This document shows positions 31,215-39,202 of a DNA stretch of 64,000 nucleotides, in pieces; position 1 is the first letter of the stretch; the number at the start of each line of letters is the position of its first letter. The translations under genes and the position numbers were made by a program. Location: NCBI GenBank assembly GCA_963169855.1, contig CAUJCN010000002.1, positions 744,001-808,000 of the forward strand. The letters are read 5' to 3'. The stretch is from Patescibacteria group bacterium (GTDB lineage: Bacteria > Patescibacteria > Dojkabacteria > J137). Under the pieces are notes generated by a model. The model was given only the letters and a program-made list of their open reading frames with translations. It had not been told where the DNA came from and did no database searches.

Positions 31215-34200
31215 TTACTTCTCTACTGCAACCCAGTTAAATACCACATCAACAACTGCAGGTTCTGCAATGATTATTCTAAATCCAGCTTCTGTTACCT
31301 CAGATATTGCATATCCAGATAAGTAATCAATTGGAGTTAGTGTAATTATTGGTGCTTCTGCAAATGCTTGAGCGAATGTAACCTCAACGAAACTTGTGTC
31401 TATTAATATTGTTGCAGTATCTTTTAGTGTGCCATTTTCAATTGCAGTTACTCTTGCAGATAGTGCATCGATTTGTGGTTGGTAGTTTACGCCTCCTCTT
31501 GCCCCCTCTACTGCTGCTAATCTTAAATCAAGAGCAGCTACACTAGTTTCTAACCCAGCTACTCTTGTTTCTAGTGCTGTGTATAAACTTATTTGGTCGG
31601 CATCTGCAGTAGCTAGAGTTAATAACTCTGTTGCGTGAGTGTTTACAACATCGCCTAGATCAGCTAGAGAAACGTTTTGTGAATCTACTGTTAACCCAAT
31701 GGTTTCAAGAATAACTTCGTTGTCATCTACTTTAGTATTAAGTTCCTGAACAGCCTTCATTGTTAGTGGTAATAATCTAGTTGTAGAAATGCTGTAGTAT
31801 CCAGTGTCTTCTAGATATACAGCTGAAGGGAAAGCTTCAAGCAAGTTTTGTGCAATAAATCCTGTTTGTAAATCTCCCGCTGTCTCTACCTTGCCTTCTG
31901 ATTCAATTCTTCTGAAATCAGAAATTACTATACCCATTAATGATTGTAGGCCTTCTATTGTTGTAGGAGCAATGTCTGTTTTTAATCTTTCGTCTGAAGT
32001 TCCTCCAAATTCTAATGTTCCAGCATTAGATCTAATTGATTGAATTGCTGTTCCATCTCCGTCAACAATATCAATGAATCTACAAATACCGGTTGTAGAA
32101 CAGTTGTCCGAGTTTGCTTGTATTCGAATACCTCTTGCGTCGTCTGAGTTACCATCCACCTCTATTCTTAATCCAAATTGCCTAGTTCCTGCAGGGGCAT
32201 TTCTAAATACTGATACTTGTGAAGTAGCATCGTGAACTGTATTAATTGCTAAACTACCTCCTGATGCTCTAGATGTAGCTATAGAGGCTCTTAAATTACC
32301 ATTATCCTGAGTAACATAAAGGTATTTGCCATTAGGTGTCATAGCAATGAATCTCTGGTTTACAGTGTCTTGAAAATTATCACCTGCTGCAGTCCAAGTA
32401 ACTCCATGATCAAATGACATGAAGGAATCGTTACCTGCGATACCTGTTCTAAATGTAGCGAACTGTATTCTTCCATCGGATGTCATTGCAGTATCACTCC
32501 ACTGTCTTGCCGATTCCCTTGCAGTCCAAGTAACTCCATAATCAGAGGAAGTATATATATTTCCACCTTCGACAGCAGCGGTCATATACTGACCATTTGA
32601 CGAAACAACCATGCCCTCGGACCAGTTTCTATTAGCATCCCTAGCAGTCCAGGTAACTCCATAATCTGAAGAGACATATATCTGACCTCCAAATGCTACT
32701 GCAGCCTGATGTTTACCATCTGAGGACATTCCAGCTCCATTCCAAAGCCTTGAAGATTCTCTTTGTGTCCAAGTAACTCCGTAATCGGATGAAGTATAAA
32801 TGAATCCAGGTGTACCATTCCCTACAACTGCGGTAATGTATCTACCATCTGCTGAAATTGCGGACTCATCCCAAGTTCGAGCCGCCTCCCTCGCAACCCA
32901 TGTTACTCCATAATCAGAAGATACCTGTAGTTGAGATCCCGCAGCAGTAGCAATCTGGTACTTTCCAATGGCAGATACTTCAACAGAAGTCCAAGAAAGA
33001 GCACCACCTCTCAAGTTCCATGTAAGTCCAAAGTCAGAAGATTCGCGAATCTGTTCTCCCCCCTCAACGACTGAAACATATCTACCATTAGAAGACATAC
33101 CTATGCCTGTAGGCGCGGATAGCAAGCCGTGGTTGGATCTTGAGAACCAAGCTGTACTAAAAGAACTCTCATCTATTTCGAAAGAATCCTGTTGAACAAT
33201 ATTTGATCCATAAAGTGCTCCACCATCGGTCTGAACTACAAGATTGTTATTTATAGATGCATCGTTGAATACATCTAGGGATCTTCCTGGAGTATCATAC
33301 TGAACTCCAACATTTCCAGCGTTATCGATTATGAAAGGTGTAGTATCGGCTGCCACATCATTTACTCGCATGCTTGTTCCTATTCCTTGATTCTCTATAA
33401 ACAAGGCTCTAGCTGCGGAAGCTGGACCAGAGATTATAAGTTCTAGTAAATCTCCTGTATTAGCAGCATTGTTTCCTGTAAGTGCGATTCTGTGTAAATC
33501 ACCAGTAAATGCTGTAGACGTACTAGTTATATCGAATCCTCTTCCACTTGTTAATGAGTTAGCTACTTGAGTATATCCAGTTGTTGTTGTACCAGGGAAG
33601 GTTTGAGTTATCGCTCCCACAGCGTCTATTGCTAACCTTGTTGTTCCACTTGTTTCAAAAGCTAATCCAAATGCATCGTTTGTTCCTAAAACTGCACCTG
33701 CTCCAAAAGTGTTTCCGTTCTGGTAGAAACACGCACTAATTGCACAGTTAGCAAGTAAATCGATGTTGACAGTTGCAGTTCTAAAGTTTAAGTTAGTACC
33801 ATTCCACCATAAATCGCCACTGTTAGGTGCTGCTGGGTTAACACCTGCACTACTCACGATTCTGAGTGACGATTGTGCTGCAGTTGCCGCTTGAATGCTT
33901 AAAAGTGCAGTAGGGTTGTTTAATCCGATACCTATTCTATCTGTACTTGCATCTACAAAGAAAAGGTTAGCTTCTGTATCTCCTTCTATTCTTAGGTCGT
34001 CATCTTCTCCTGCTTCGTTGAATACTAATGATCCTACTCCTGCTGTGTCGAACGAAATATCGTAATCATCTGCTGATGTTCCAATATTTAATGTGGCTGG
34101 TCCTAAGTATAAGTCTCTAAATCTGTTTGTAGTTGAACCTAGGTCATAAGTATCATCCACATTTGGTGTTAAGTGACCTGAAGTATCTAATGTTAATCTT

Positions 34201-37200
34201 GTTGTTCCATCTGTCTCAAATGCAAGTCCAAAAGTATCGTTTGTTCCCAGAACTGCTAAGGCTCCGAATGAATCTCCGTTTTGATGGAAACATGTTGTAC
34301 ATGCTCCTCCCGCTAACAAGTCATGTGTAGTCGTACCGTCGTCAAAGTATAAGTTAGTACCATTGAACCATAAGTCACCAGCATTAGGAGCAGATACATC
34401 TACAGCGGCACTAGGACTAAGATTTAGTTGTGCAGTTGTAGTTGTATTCGCTCCGATATCTAACCAAGAAGCACTGTTAGCAGCTGTTCCGATTCCAGTA
34501 GTACCACTTACTGTTAGGTCTTGATTTACAGTTACATCTCCAGCATTACTTATAGCTACTTGAGTTGCTCCATTAGTTTCGAAGTTGAAACCAAAGTTAT
34601 CGTTTGTTCCGATCGTCATAGCTCCACCAAAAGTATTTCCCCCTTGAAGAATTACATTTGATAGGTCAACTCCATTGATTAAGCCAGAACAATCTAAGTC
34701 TCCAGTAGTTGCATCAATAGTACAACCAGTTGAAGCGTCTCCTCCACCTAAGTTGATAGTATTTGATGCTCCTCCAATATTTACTGTAGTAGCGTTAGTG
34801 TTGAATATGTTCGCTGTTGCGTTTGTTGTTGTAATGTCTCCTCCGTTTACTGCTAGATCTCCTCCAAAAGTTGCATTATTAGTACAGCTAAAGTTACCTG
34901 CTGTTCCATCTACTGTACAACCAGTTGAAGCATCTCCACCCATTAAGTTCATAGTTCCTGAAGCACCTGCGATGCCTAAGTTAATTGTTGTAGCAGCTCC
35001 GAATCCATTGATTACTGTAGCTCCTGTATTTACTAAGTTGAAAGTACCTGCTGTTGTTGTTAAGTCTCCACCGTTTATTGCTAAGTCATTATTCAATGTT
35101 AAGTTTCCTGCTGTAGATAATGTTGCATGAGTTGTTCCGTTTGTTTCTAAAGATAAACTGAAGTTGTCGTTTGTACCCAAAACTGCGTTAGCACCAAAAG
35201 TGTTTCCGTTTTGAATATATGCTTGTGATAAATCAACTCCGTTAATTAATCCAGAACAATCTAAGTCTCCAGTTGTTCCATCAATTGTACAACCAGTAGA
35301 AGCTGAGCCACCCATTAAGTTCATTGTTCCAGATGCACCTGCTATTCCTAAGTTAACTGTTGTTGCTGCTCCAAATCCATTTACTGTTGTTGCATTTGTA
35401 TTAATTAAGTTGAATGTGGCTGCTGATGTAATTAAATCTCCTCCATTTACATTCACATCCCCTCCGAATGTTCCGTTTCCAGTACAATCAATACTTCCTG
35501 TTGTTGTATCCATTGTACAACCAGTAGATCCAGATCCACCTCCGAAGTTTATTATATTAGAAGCTCCTCCAATGTTTACTGTTGTTGCGTTAGTTTGGAA
35601 TAAGTTTGCAGTTGCGTTTGTTGTTGTAATGTCTCCGCCGTTTACTGCTAGGTCGTTATTGATAGTTACATCTCCACCTGTACCAATCGACATGTGAGTA
35701 ACATTGTTAGTCTCGAAGTTTAATACAAAGTTGTCGTTAGATCCTAATATAACTGGTCCTCCAAAAGTGTTTCCACCATTCACTAGTACGTTTGTTAGGT
35801 CTACTCCATTGATTAAGCCAGAACAATCTAAGTCTCCAGTAGTTGCATCAATAGTACAACCAGTTGAAGCGTCTCCTCCACCTAAGTTGATAGTATTTGA
35901 TGCTCCACCAATATTTACTGTAGTAGCGTTAGTGTTGAATATGTTCGCTGTTGCGTTTGTTGTTGTAATGTCTCCTCCGTTTACTGCTAGATCTCCTCCA
36001 AAAGTTGCGTTATTAGTACAACTAAAGTTTCCAGCTGTTCCATCTACTGTACAACCAGTTGAAGCATCTCCACCCATTAAGTTCATAGTTCCAGAAGCTC
36101 CAGCAATTCCTAGGTTAACAGTTGTAGCAGCTCCGAATCCGTTGATTGATGTAGCTCCTGCATTTACTAAGTTGAAAGTACCTGCTGTTGTAATTAAATC
36201 TCCTCCATTTACGTTTACATCTCCACCAAATGTTCCATTTCCAGAACAGTCTATGCTTCCTGTTGTTGTATCCATTGTACAACCTGTAGATCCGGATCCT
36301 CCTCCGAAGTTTATTGTGTTTGCAGCATCGCCCATGTTTATGGTTGTTGCATTTGTTGTGAATAGATTTGCAGTTGCATTAGTTGTTGTAATATCACCTC
36401 CGTTTACTGCTAAATCGTTGTTGATAGTTACATCACCTGCATTACTAATGGACATTTGTGTAACATTATTAGTTTCGAAGTTTAAAGCAAAGTTATCGTT
36501 AGATCCGAAAGTTACTGGTCCACCAAAAGTATTTCCTCCATTTAGAAGAACATCAGTAAGATCTACACCGTTAAATAGGCCAGTACAATCAATATTTCCT
36601 GAACCATCGATAGTACAACCAGTTGACCCTACACCACCCGCTAAGTTTAGGGTAGTTGTTGCGCCAAATGCGTTTACAGTGGTAGCGTTAGTATTTAATA
36701 GGTTGAATGTGGCTGCTGTAGTTGTCAGATCACCTCCATTTACGGCTAAGTCGTTGTTAAATGTAAAGTCTCCTGCTGTCGATAATGTTGCATGAGTTGT
36801 TCCATTAGTTTCAAATGACAAAGAGAAGTTGTCGTTAGTTCCTAATACTGCGTTAGCTGAAAATGAGTTTCCTCCTTGTTCAAAGAAATCCCCTGATGCT
36901 CCACCCACGATGTTTCCAGTACATGTAAAGTCTCCCGTTACACCGTTAATAGTACAACCAGTATCAGCGGAACCTCCCATTAAGTTCATGGTTCCAGTTG
37001 CTCCAGTTCTACCAACATTAAATGTTGTAGCACCAGCAGATGTAAACACGTTTACAGTAGCAGATGTTGAAGAAATATCTCCACCATTTACTGCGAGATC
37101 GTTCGTCAGAATTAAATCTCCAGAAGTACCGTCAAATGTTGCTCTAACTAATGCATCAGTTATAAAGGTTAAATCGGTATCATTGCTTGTAGCTATTAAA

Positions 37201-38987
37201 GCTGAATCCATTTCTTGGAAAGCCAAAACTCCCAAGTACTGATTTGCAAAACCGAAAGTAGTACCTACTCCACTAACTCCATAAGATTGAAGTCGAGAAG
37301 ATGCACTTGAAGTTGAATAATCAGAGCTTTGTAGTTCAATTGTAGCTTGATCTACTTGTGCCGCGTTACCCATTACATCAATGTTAGCTCCCCCGTCTCC
37401 GCCGTAAACATATAATCTACTGTTGTTTCCAATTCCTCCAAAATTCGTGTCTGTTCCCAAGAGAACATCTCCATCGTTTTCTATTCGTAAAGCAGTTTGG
37501 CTAGTTGTTTGACTGAAAAGATCAAAAGAAGATGATCCAGGTCCTAAAGCACCCACTCTCAATTGCCACTCTTGTGTTCCAAGTTGTGTATTTCGCAAAG
37601 CCATTAAAGGTCTTGCTCCCTCGACTGTTACACCTTTTCTATGAATAACGAAAGTTCTTGTTGTTACATTCGCAGTAAAGGCTGGAGTAACTGTAAAGTT
37701 AGTTCCTGTTCCACCTACTGTAACTACTCTAGATTGAGTCGATTGTAAGTTAGGAACAATATAGTCTCCCACGTTAAGTGTTATTACCGCATCAGTTGTG
37801 AATGTTGAGTTTCCGTTTACAGCAGTCATTGTAGTAGCACCACTTGTAGAACCTGATCCACCAGTTACGATATGTACTTGAGACGTAGCTGTTGTTGTTG
37901 CAACCCCCAAAGTCCCATCGGCTCCTAATCTCATCTTCTCTGCTCCATTGGTTTCGAAGGCTAGACTAAAGTTATCGTTAGTACCAAGTACTGCTAATGC
38001 TCCAAAAGAATCTCCACCATCGTGGAAACAAGTTATACACGGAGATCCTGCTAATAGGTCAAATGTTGTTGTACCATCATCGAAATAAAGGTTGCTTCCA
38101 TTAAACCAAAGGTCTCCAGCGTTAGGAGCTGCTACATCCACTGCAGCACTTGGTGTGAGATTTAGTTGTGCAGCTGTTGTCGTGTTCGCCCCTATATCTA
38201 ACCAGGCTGCTGTTGTAGCACCAGCACCAATTCCTGTAAATCCTCCGTTAGCTACTTGGAAAACCGTGGTTGATGTATTTTGTAATCTTAATAAATCTGG
38301 AGTTCCTGCTCCGTTTTCGTTGATATTTAATAGAGGGTTAGCTGTGTTAGCTGTAGTTTCAAGGTTTATAAGAGTATTAGCACTTGTAGTTGTTTGAACA
38401 GCTCCAGGTCTAAATTGTACAAAGTCTGCGGAAGTTAAATTATCTAAGTAAGAAGCTGATACAGCATATCTAGCAGAAGCTACATCTCTAATTTCTACTC
38501 TACTGAATGTCTCGGAGAATGTACTCGTTCCTGTTGGATCGAATTCTATTTCTATCCAAAGATCTGTTGCTGAGAAGTCTACTCCTCCGTTACTTATACA
38601 AGGGTCTGCATTGTCTGTCCAATTACCATCTGTTCCAGTATCACTTACTACGTTACATATACTATTGATTTCTAGATTGAATATTCCGTTGTATCGACCA
38701 ATCTCTGTATTTATGTGATCTTCTGAGAAAAGAAGATTTCCTGCTGTTGGATCATCATAGATATTTACTCTAAAGTCGCAAGTGTCATTACTGTTTCCTG
38801 CTACTACGCAAGCTGGTGATCCTGTGTCGATGTTTGTTCCATCTACTAGGTTTACTATTTTACTTTGGAAGTTTAGGGTATTTGATGATGCTGAAACGGA
38901 GCTACTCGTGGCGGTGGAGAAAAGTACGCCAATAGAAATAGCTATACTGAATACAAGTGATCTTTTTAAAAATAGTTTTATTTTCAT
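31215..38987 (-). CDS. Giant repetitive surface protein with Asp-box propeller, S74 chaperone domain and coiled coil
   Basis: This 2590-residue protein is Thr/Asn/Gly/Ala-rich. A signal peptide (MKIKLFLKRSLVFSIAISIG, cut near VSA, about 33) leads into a beta-rich head with paired Cys. From about 330 to 1780 runs a long array of imperfect repeats with blocks such as NDNFSLSFETNGTTHATLST, NNDLAVNGGDITTTNATANL and GCTIDATTGDLDCSGLINGV; each repeat holds a Cys pair. About 1940-2240 has five or six Asp-box units (SSDYGVTWTARE) and is probably a beta-propeller. Near 2330 is an S74/endosialidase chaperone domain (TSDERLKTDIAPTTIEGLQS, GDLQTGFIAQNLLEAFPSAV). A coiled coil and a small beta domain end it. 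A role in adhesion or as a cell-surface fibre is likely. Confidence 0.85.
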   Translation of the reverse strand: MKIKLFLKRSLVFSIAISIGVLFSTATSSSVSASSNTLNFQSKIVNLVDGTNIDTGSPACVVAGNSNDTCDFRVNIYDDPTAGNLLFSEDHINTEIGRYNGIFNLEINSICNVVSDTGTDGNWTDNADPCISNGGVDFSATDLWIEIEFDPTGTSTFSETFSRVEIRDVASARYAVSASYLDNLTSADFVQFRPGAVQTTTSANTLINLETTANTANPLLNINENGAGTPDLLRLQNTSTTVFQVANGGFTGIGAGATTAAWLDIGANTTTAAQLNLTPSAAVDVAAPNAGDLWFNGSNLYFDDGTTTFDLLAGSPCITCFHDGGDSFGALAVLGTNDNFSLAFETNGAEKMRLGADGTLGVATTTATSQVHIVTGGSGSTSGATTMTAVNGNSTFTTDAVITLNVGDYIVPNLQSTQSRVVTVGGTGTNFTVTPAFTANVTTRTFVIHRKGVTVEGARPLMALRNTQLGTQEWQLRVGALGPGSSSFDLFSQTTSQTALRIENDGDVLLGTDTNFGGIGNNSRLYVYGGDGGANIDVMGNAAQVDQATIELQSSDYSTSSASSRLQSYGVSGVGTTFGFANQYLGVLAFQEMDSALIATSNDTDLTFITDALVRATFDGTSGDLILTNDLAVNGGDISSTSATVNVFTSAGATTFNVGRTGATGTMNLMGGSADTGCTINGVTGDFTCTGNIVGGASGDFFEQGGNSFSANAVLGTNDNFSLSFETNGTTHATLSTAGDFTFNNDLAVNGGDLTTTAATFNLLNTNATTVNAFGATTTLNLAGGVGSTGCTIDGSGNIDCTGLFNGVDLTDVLLNGGNTFGGPVTFGSNDNFALNFETNNVTQMSISNAGDVTINNDLAVNGGDITTTNATANLFTTNATTINMGDAANTINFGGGSGSTGCTMDTTTGSIDCSGNGTFGGDVNVNGGDLITTAGTFNLVNAGATSINGFGAATTVNLGIAGASGTMNLMGGDASTGCTVDGTAGNFSCTNNATFGGDLAVNGGDITTTNATANIFNTNATTVNIGGASNTINLGGGDASTGCTIDATTGDLDCSGLINGVDLTNVLVNGGNTFGGPVILGSNDNFVLNFETNNVTHMSIGTGGDVTINNDLAVNGGDITTTNATANLFQTNATTVNIGGASNIINFGGGSGSTGCTMDTTTGSIDCTGNGTFGGDVNVNGGDLITSAATFNLINTNATTVNGFGAATTVNLGIAGASGTMNLMGGSASTGCTIDGTTGDLDCSGLINGVDLSQAYIQNGNTFGANAVLGTNDNFSLSLETNGTTHATLSTAGNLTLNNDLAINGGDLTTTAGTFNLVNTGATVINGFGAATTINLGIAGASGTMNLMGGDASTGCTVDGTAGNFSCTNNATFGGDLAVNGGDITTTNATANIFNTNATTVNIGGASNTINLGGGDASTGCTIDATTGDLDCSGLINGVDLSNVILQGGNTFGGAMTIGTNDNFGFNFETNGATQVAISNAGDVTVNQDLTVSGTTGIGTAANSASWLDIGANTTTTAQLNLSPSAAVDVSAPNAGDLWFNGTNLYFDDGTTTHDLLAGGACTTCFHQNGDSFGALAVLGTNDTFGLAFETDGTTRLTLDTSGHLTPNVDDTYDLGSTTNRFRDLYLGPATLNIGTSADDYDISFDTAGVGSLVFNEAGEDDDLRIEGDTEANLFFVDASTDRIGIGLNNPTALLSIQAATAAQSSLRIVSSAGVNPAAPNSGDLWWNGTNLNFRTATVNIDLLANCAISACFYQNGNTFGAGAVLGTNDAFGLAFETSGTTRLAIDAVGAITQTFPGTTTTGYTQVANSLTSGRGFDITSTSTAFTGDLHRIALTGNNAANTGDLLELIISGPASAARALFIENQGIGTSMRVNDVAADTTPFIIDNAGNVGVQYDTPGRSLDVFNDASINNNLVVQTDGGALYGSNIVQQDSFEIDESSFSTAWFSRSNHGLLSAPTGIGMSSNGRYVSVVEGGEQIRESSDFGLTWNLRGGALSWTSVEVSAIGKYQIATAAGSQLQVSSDYGVTWVAREAARTWDESAISADGRYITAVVGNGTPGFIYTSSDYGVTWTQRESSRLWNGAGMSSDGKHQAAVAFGGQIYVSSDYGVTWTARDANRNWSEGMVVSSNGQYMTAAVEGGNIYTSSDYGVTWTARESARQWSDTAMTSDGRIQFATFRTGIAGNDSFMSFDHGVTWTAAGDNFQDTVNQRFIAMTPNGKYLYVTQDNGNLRASIATSRASGGSLAINTVHDATSQVSVFRNAPAGTRQFGLRIEVDGNSDDARGIRIQANSDNCSTTGICRFIDIVDGDGTAIQSIRSNAGTLEFGGTSDERLKTDIAPTTIEGLQSLMGIVISDFRRIESEGKVETAGDLQTGFIAQNLLEAFPSAVYLEDTGYYSISTTRLLPLTMKAVQELNTKVDDNEVILETIGLTVDSQNVSLADLGDVVNTHATELLTLATADADQISLYTALETRVAGLETSVAALDLRLAAVEGARGGVNYQPQIDALSARVTAIENGTLKDTATILIDTSFVEVTFAQAFAEAPIITLTPIDYLSGYAISEVTEAGFRIIIAEPAVVDVVFNWVAVEK
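34677..34870. repeat. Near-identical segment of the giant gene, copy 1
   Basis: About 190 nt matches 35811-36004 with a single mismatch that I can find (CCTCCAATAT versus CCACCAATAT). The offset is 1134 nt, or 378 codons, which indicates duplication of a higher-order block of several protein repeats. Flanking sequence is similar but more diverged. Confidence 0.8.
35811..36004. repeat. Near-identical segment of the giant gene, copy 2
   Basis: This is the partner of 34677-34870. Both encode the segment from NLFxTNATTVNIGGA-type through GCTIDATTGDLDCSGLIN. The low synonymous divergence suggests a recent duplication or gene conversion. Confidence 0.8.
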
Positions 38988-39145
38988 GCTGTGCAGGCGT
39001 TTAAAATATTAAGTCCATCATACCTATTCGGTGTAATGTCCTATTGTTTTGTACAAGTGGCTAATATGTATTCAATCATATTTAAAAATTGATGTCAACA
39101 TTTTCTAATAAAAATATTATATTAGTCAAAAATTATTGAAAAGAA
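38988..39145 (-). promoter_or_regulatory. Upstream region of the giant surface protein gene
   Basis: About 160 nt separates the gyrA terminator from the giant gene. On the minus strand a consensus TTGACA (39098-39093) lies within AATGTTGACATCAA, but no good -10 sits at 16-18 nt from it. TAATAT near 39005 is another candidate. The start itself (ACAGC before ATG) has no SD. Confidence 0.3.
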
Positions 39146-39185
39146 AAGGCTGCAGATTCAATTTCAAAAATGAACCTACAGCCTT
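39146..39185 (-). terminator. Rho-independent terminator of gyrB-gyrA
   Basis: On the minus strand AAGGCTGTAGGTTCA pairs with TGAATCTGCAGCCTT across a 10-nt loop, followed by TTCTTTTC. The stem is long (about 15 bp, one mismatch plus a G-U pair). Confidence 0.85.
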
Positions 39186-39202
39186 AATTAATTGCTTAGT
39201 GA

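Noticed and set aside
35704..36795. Long plus-strand frame of 363 codons opposite the giant surface gene, with similar ones at 34675-35130 and 36829-37242
   Set aside because: They are Pro/Val-rich reverse readings of the Thr/Gly/Ala repeats. The minus-strand frame is continuous over 7.7 kb with a signal peptide and known domains.
31215..38987. Prophage or phage tail module suggested by the S74 domain
   Set aside because: There is a Sec signal peptide and no capsid, terminase, tail or integrase gene nearby. The neighbours are a subtilase and gyrase.
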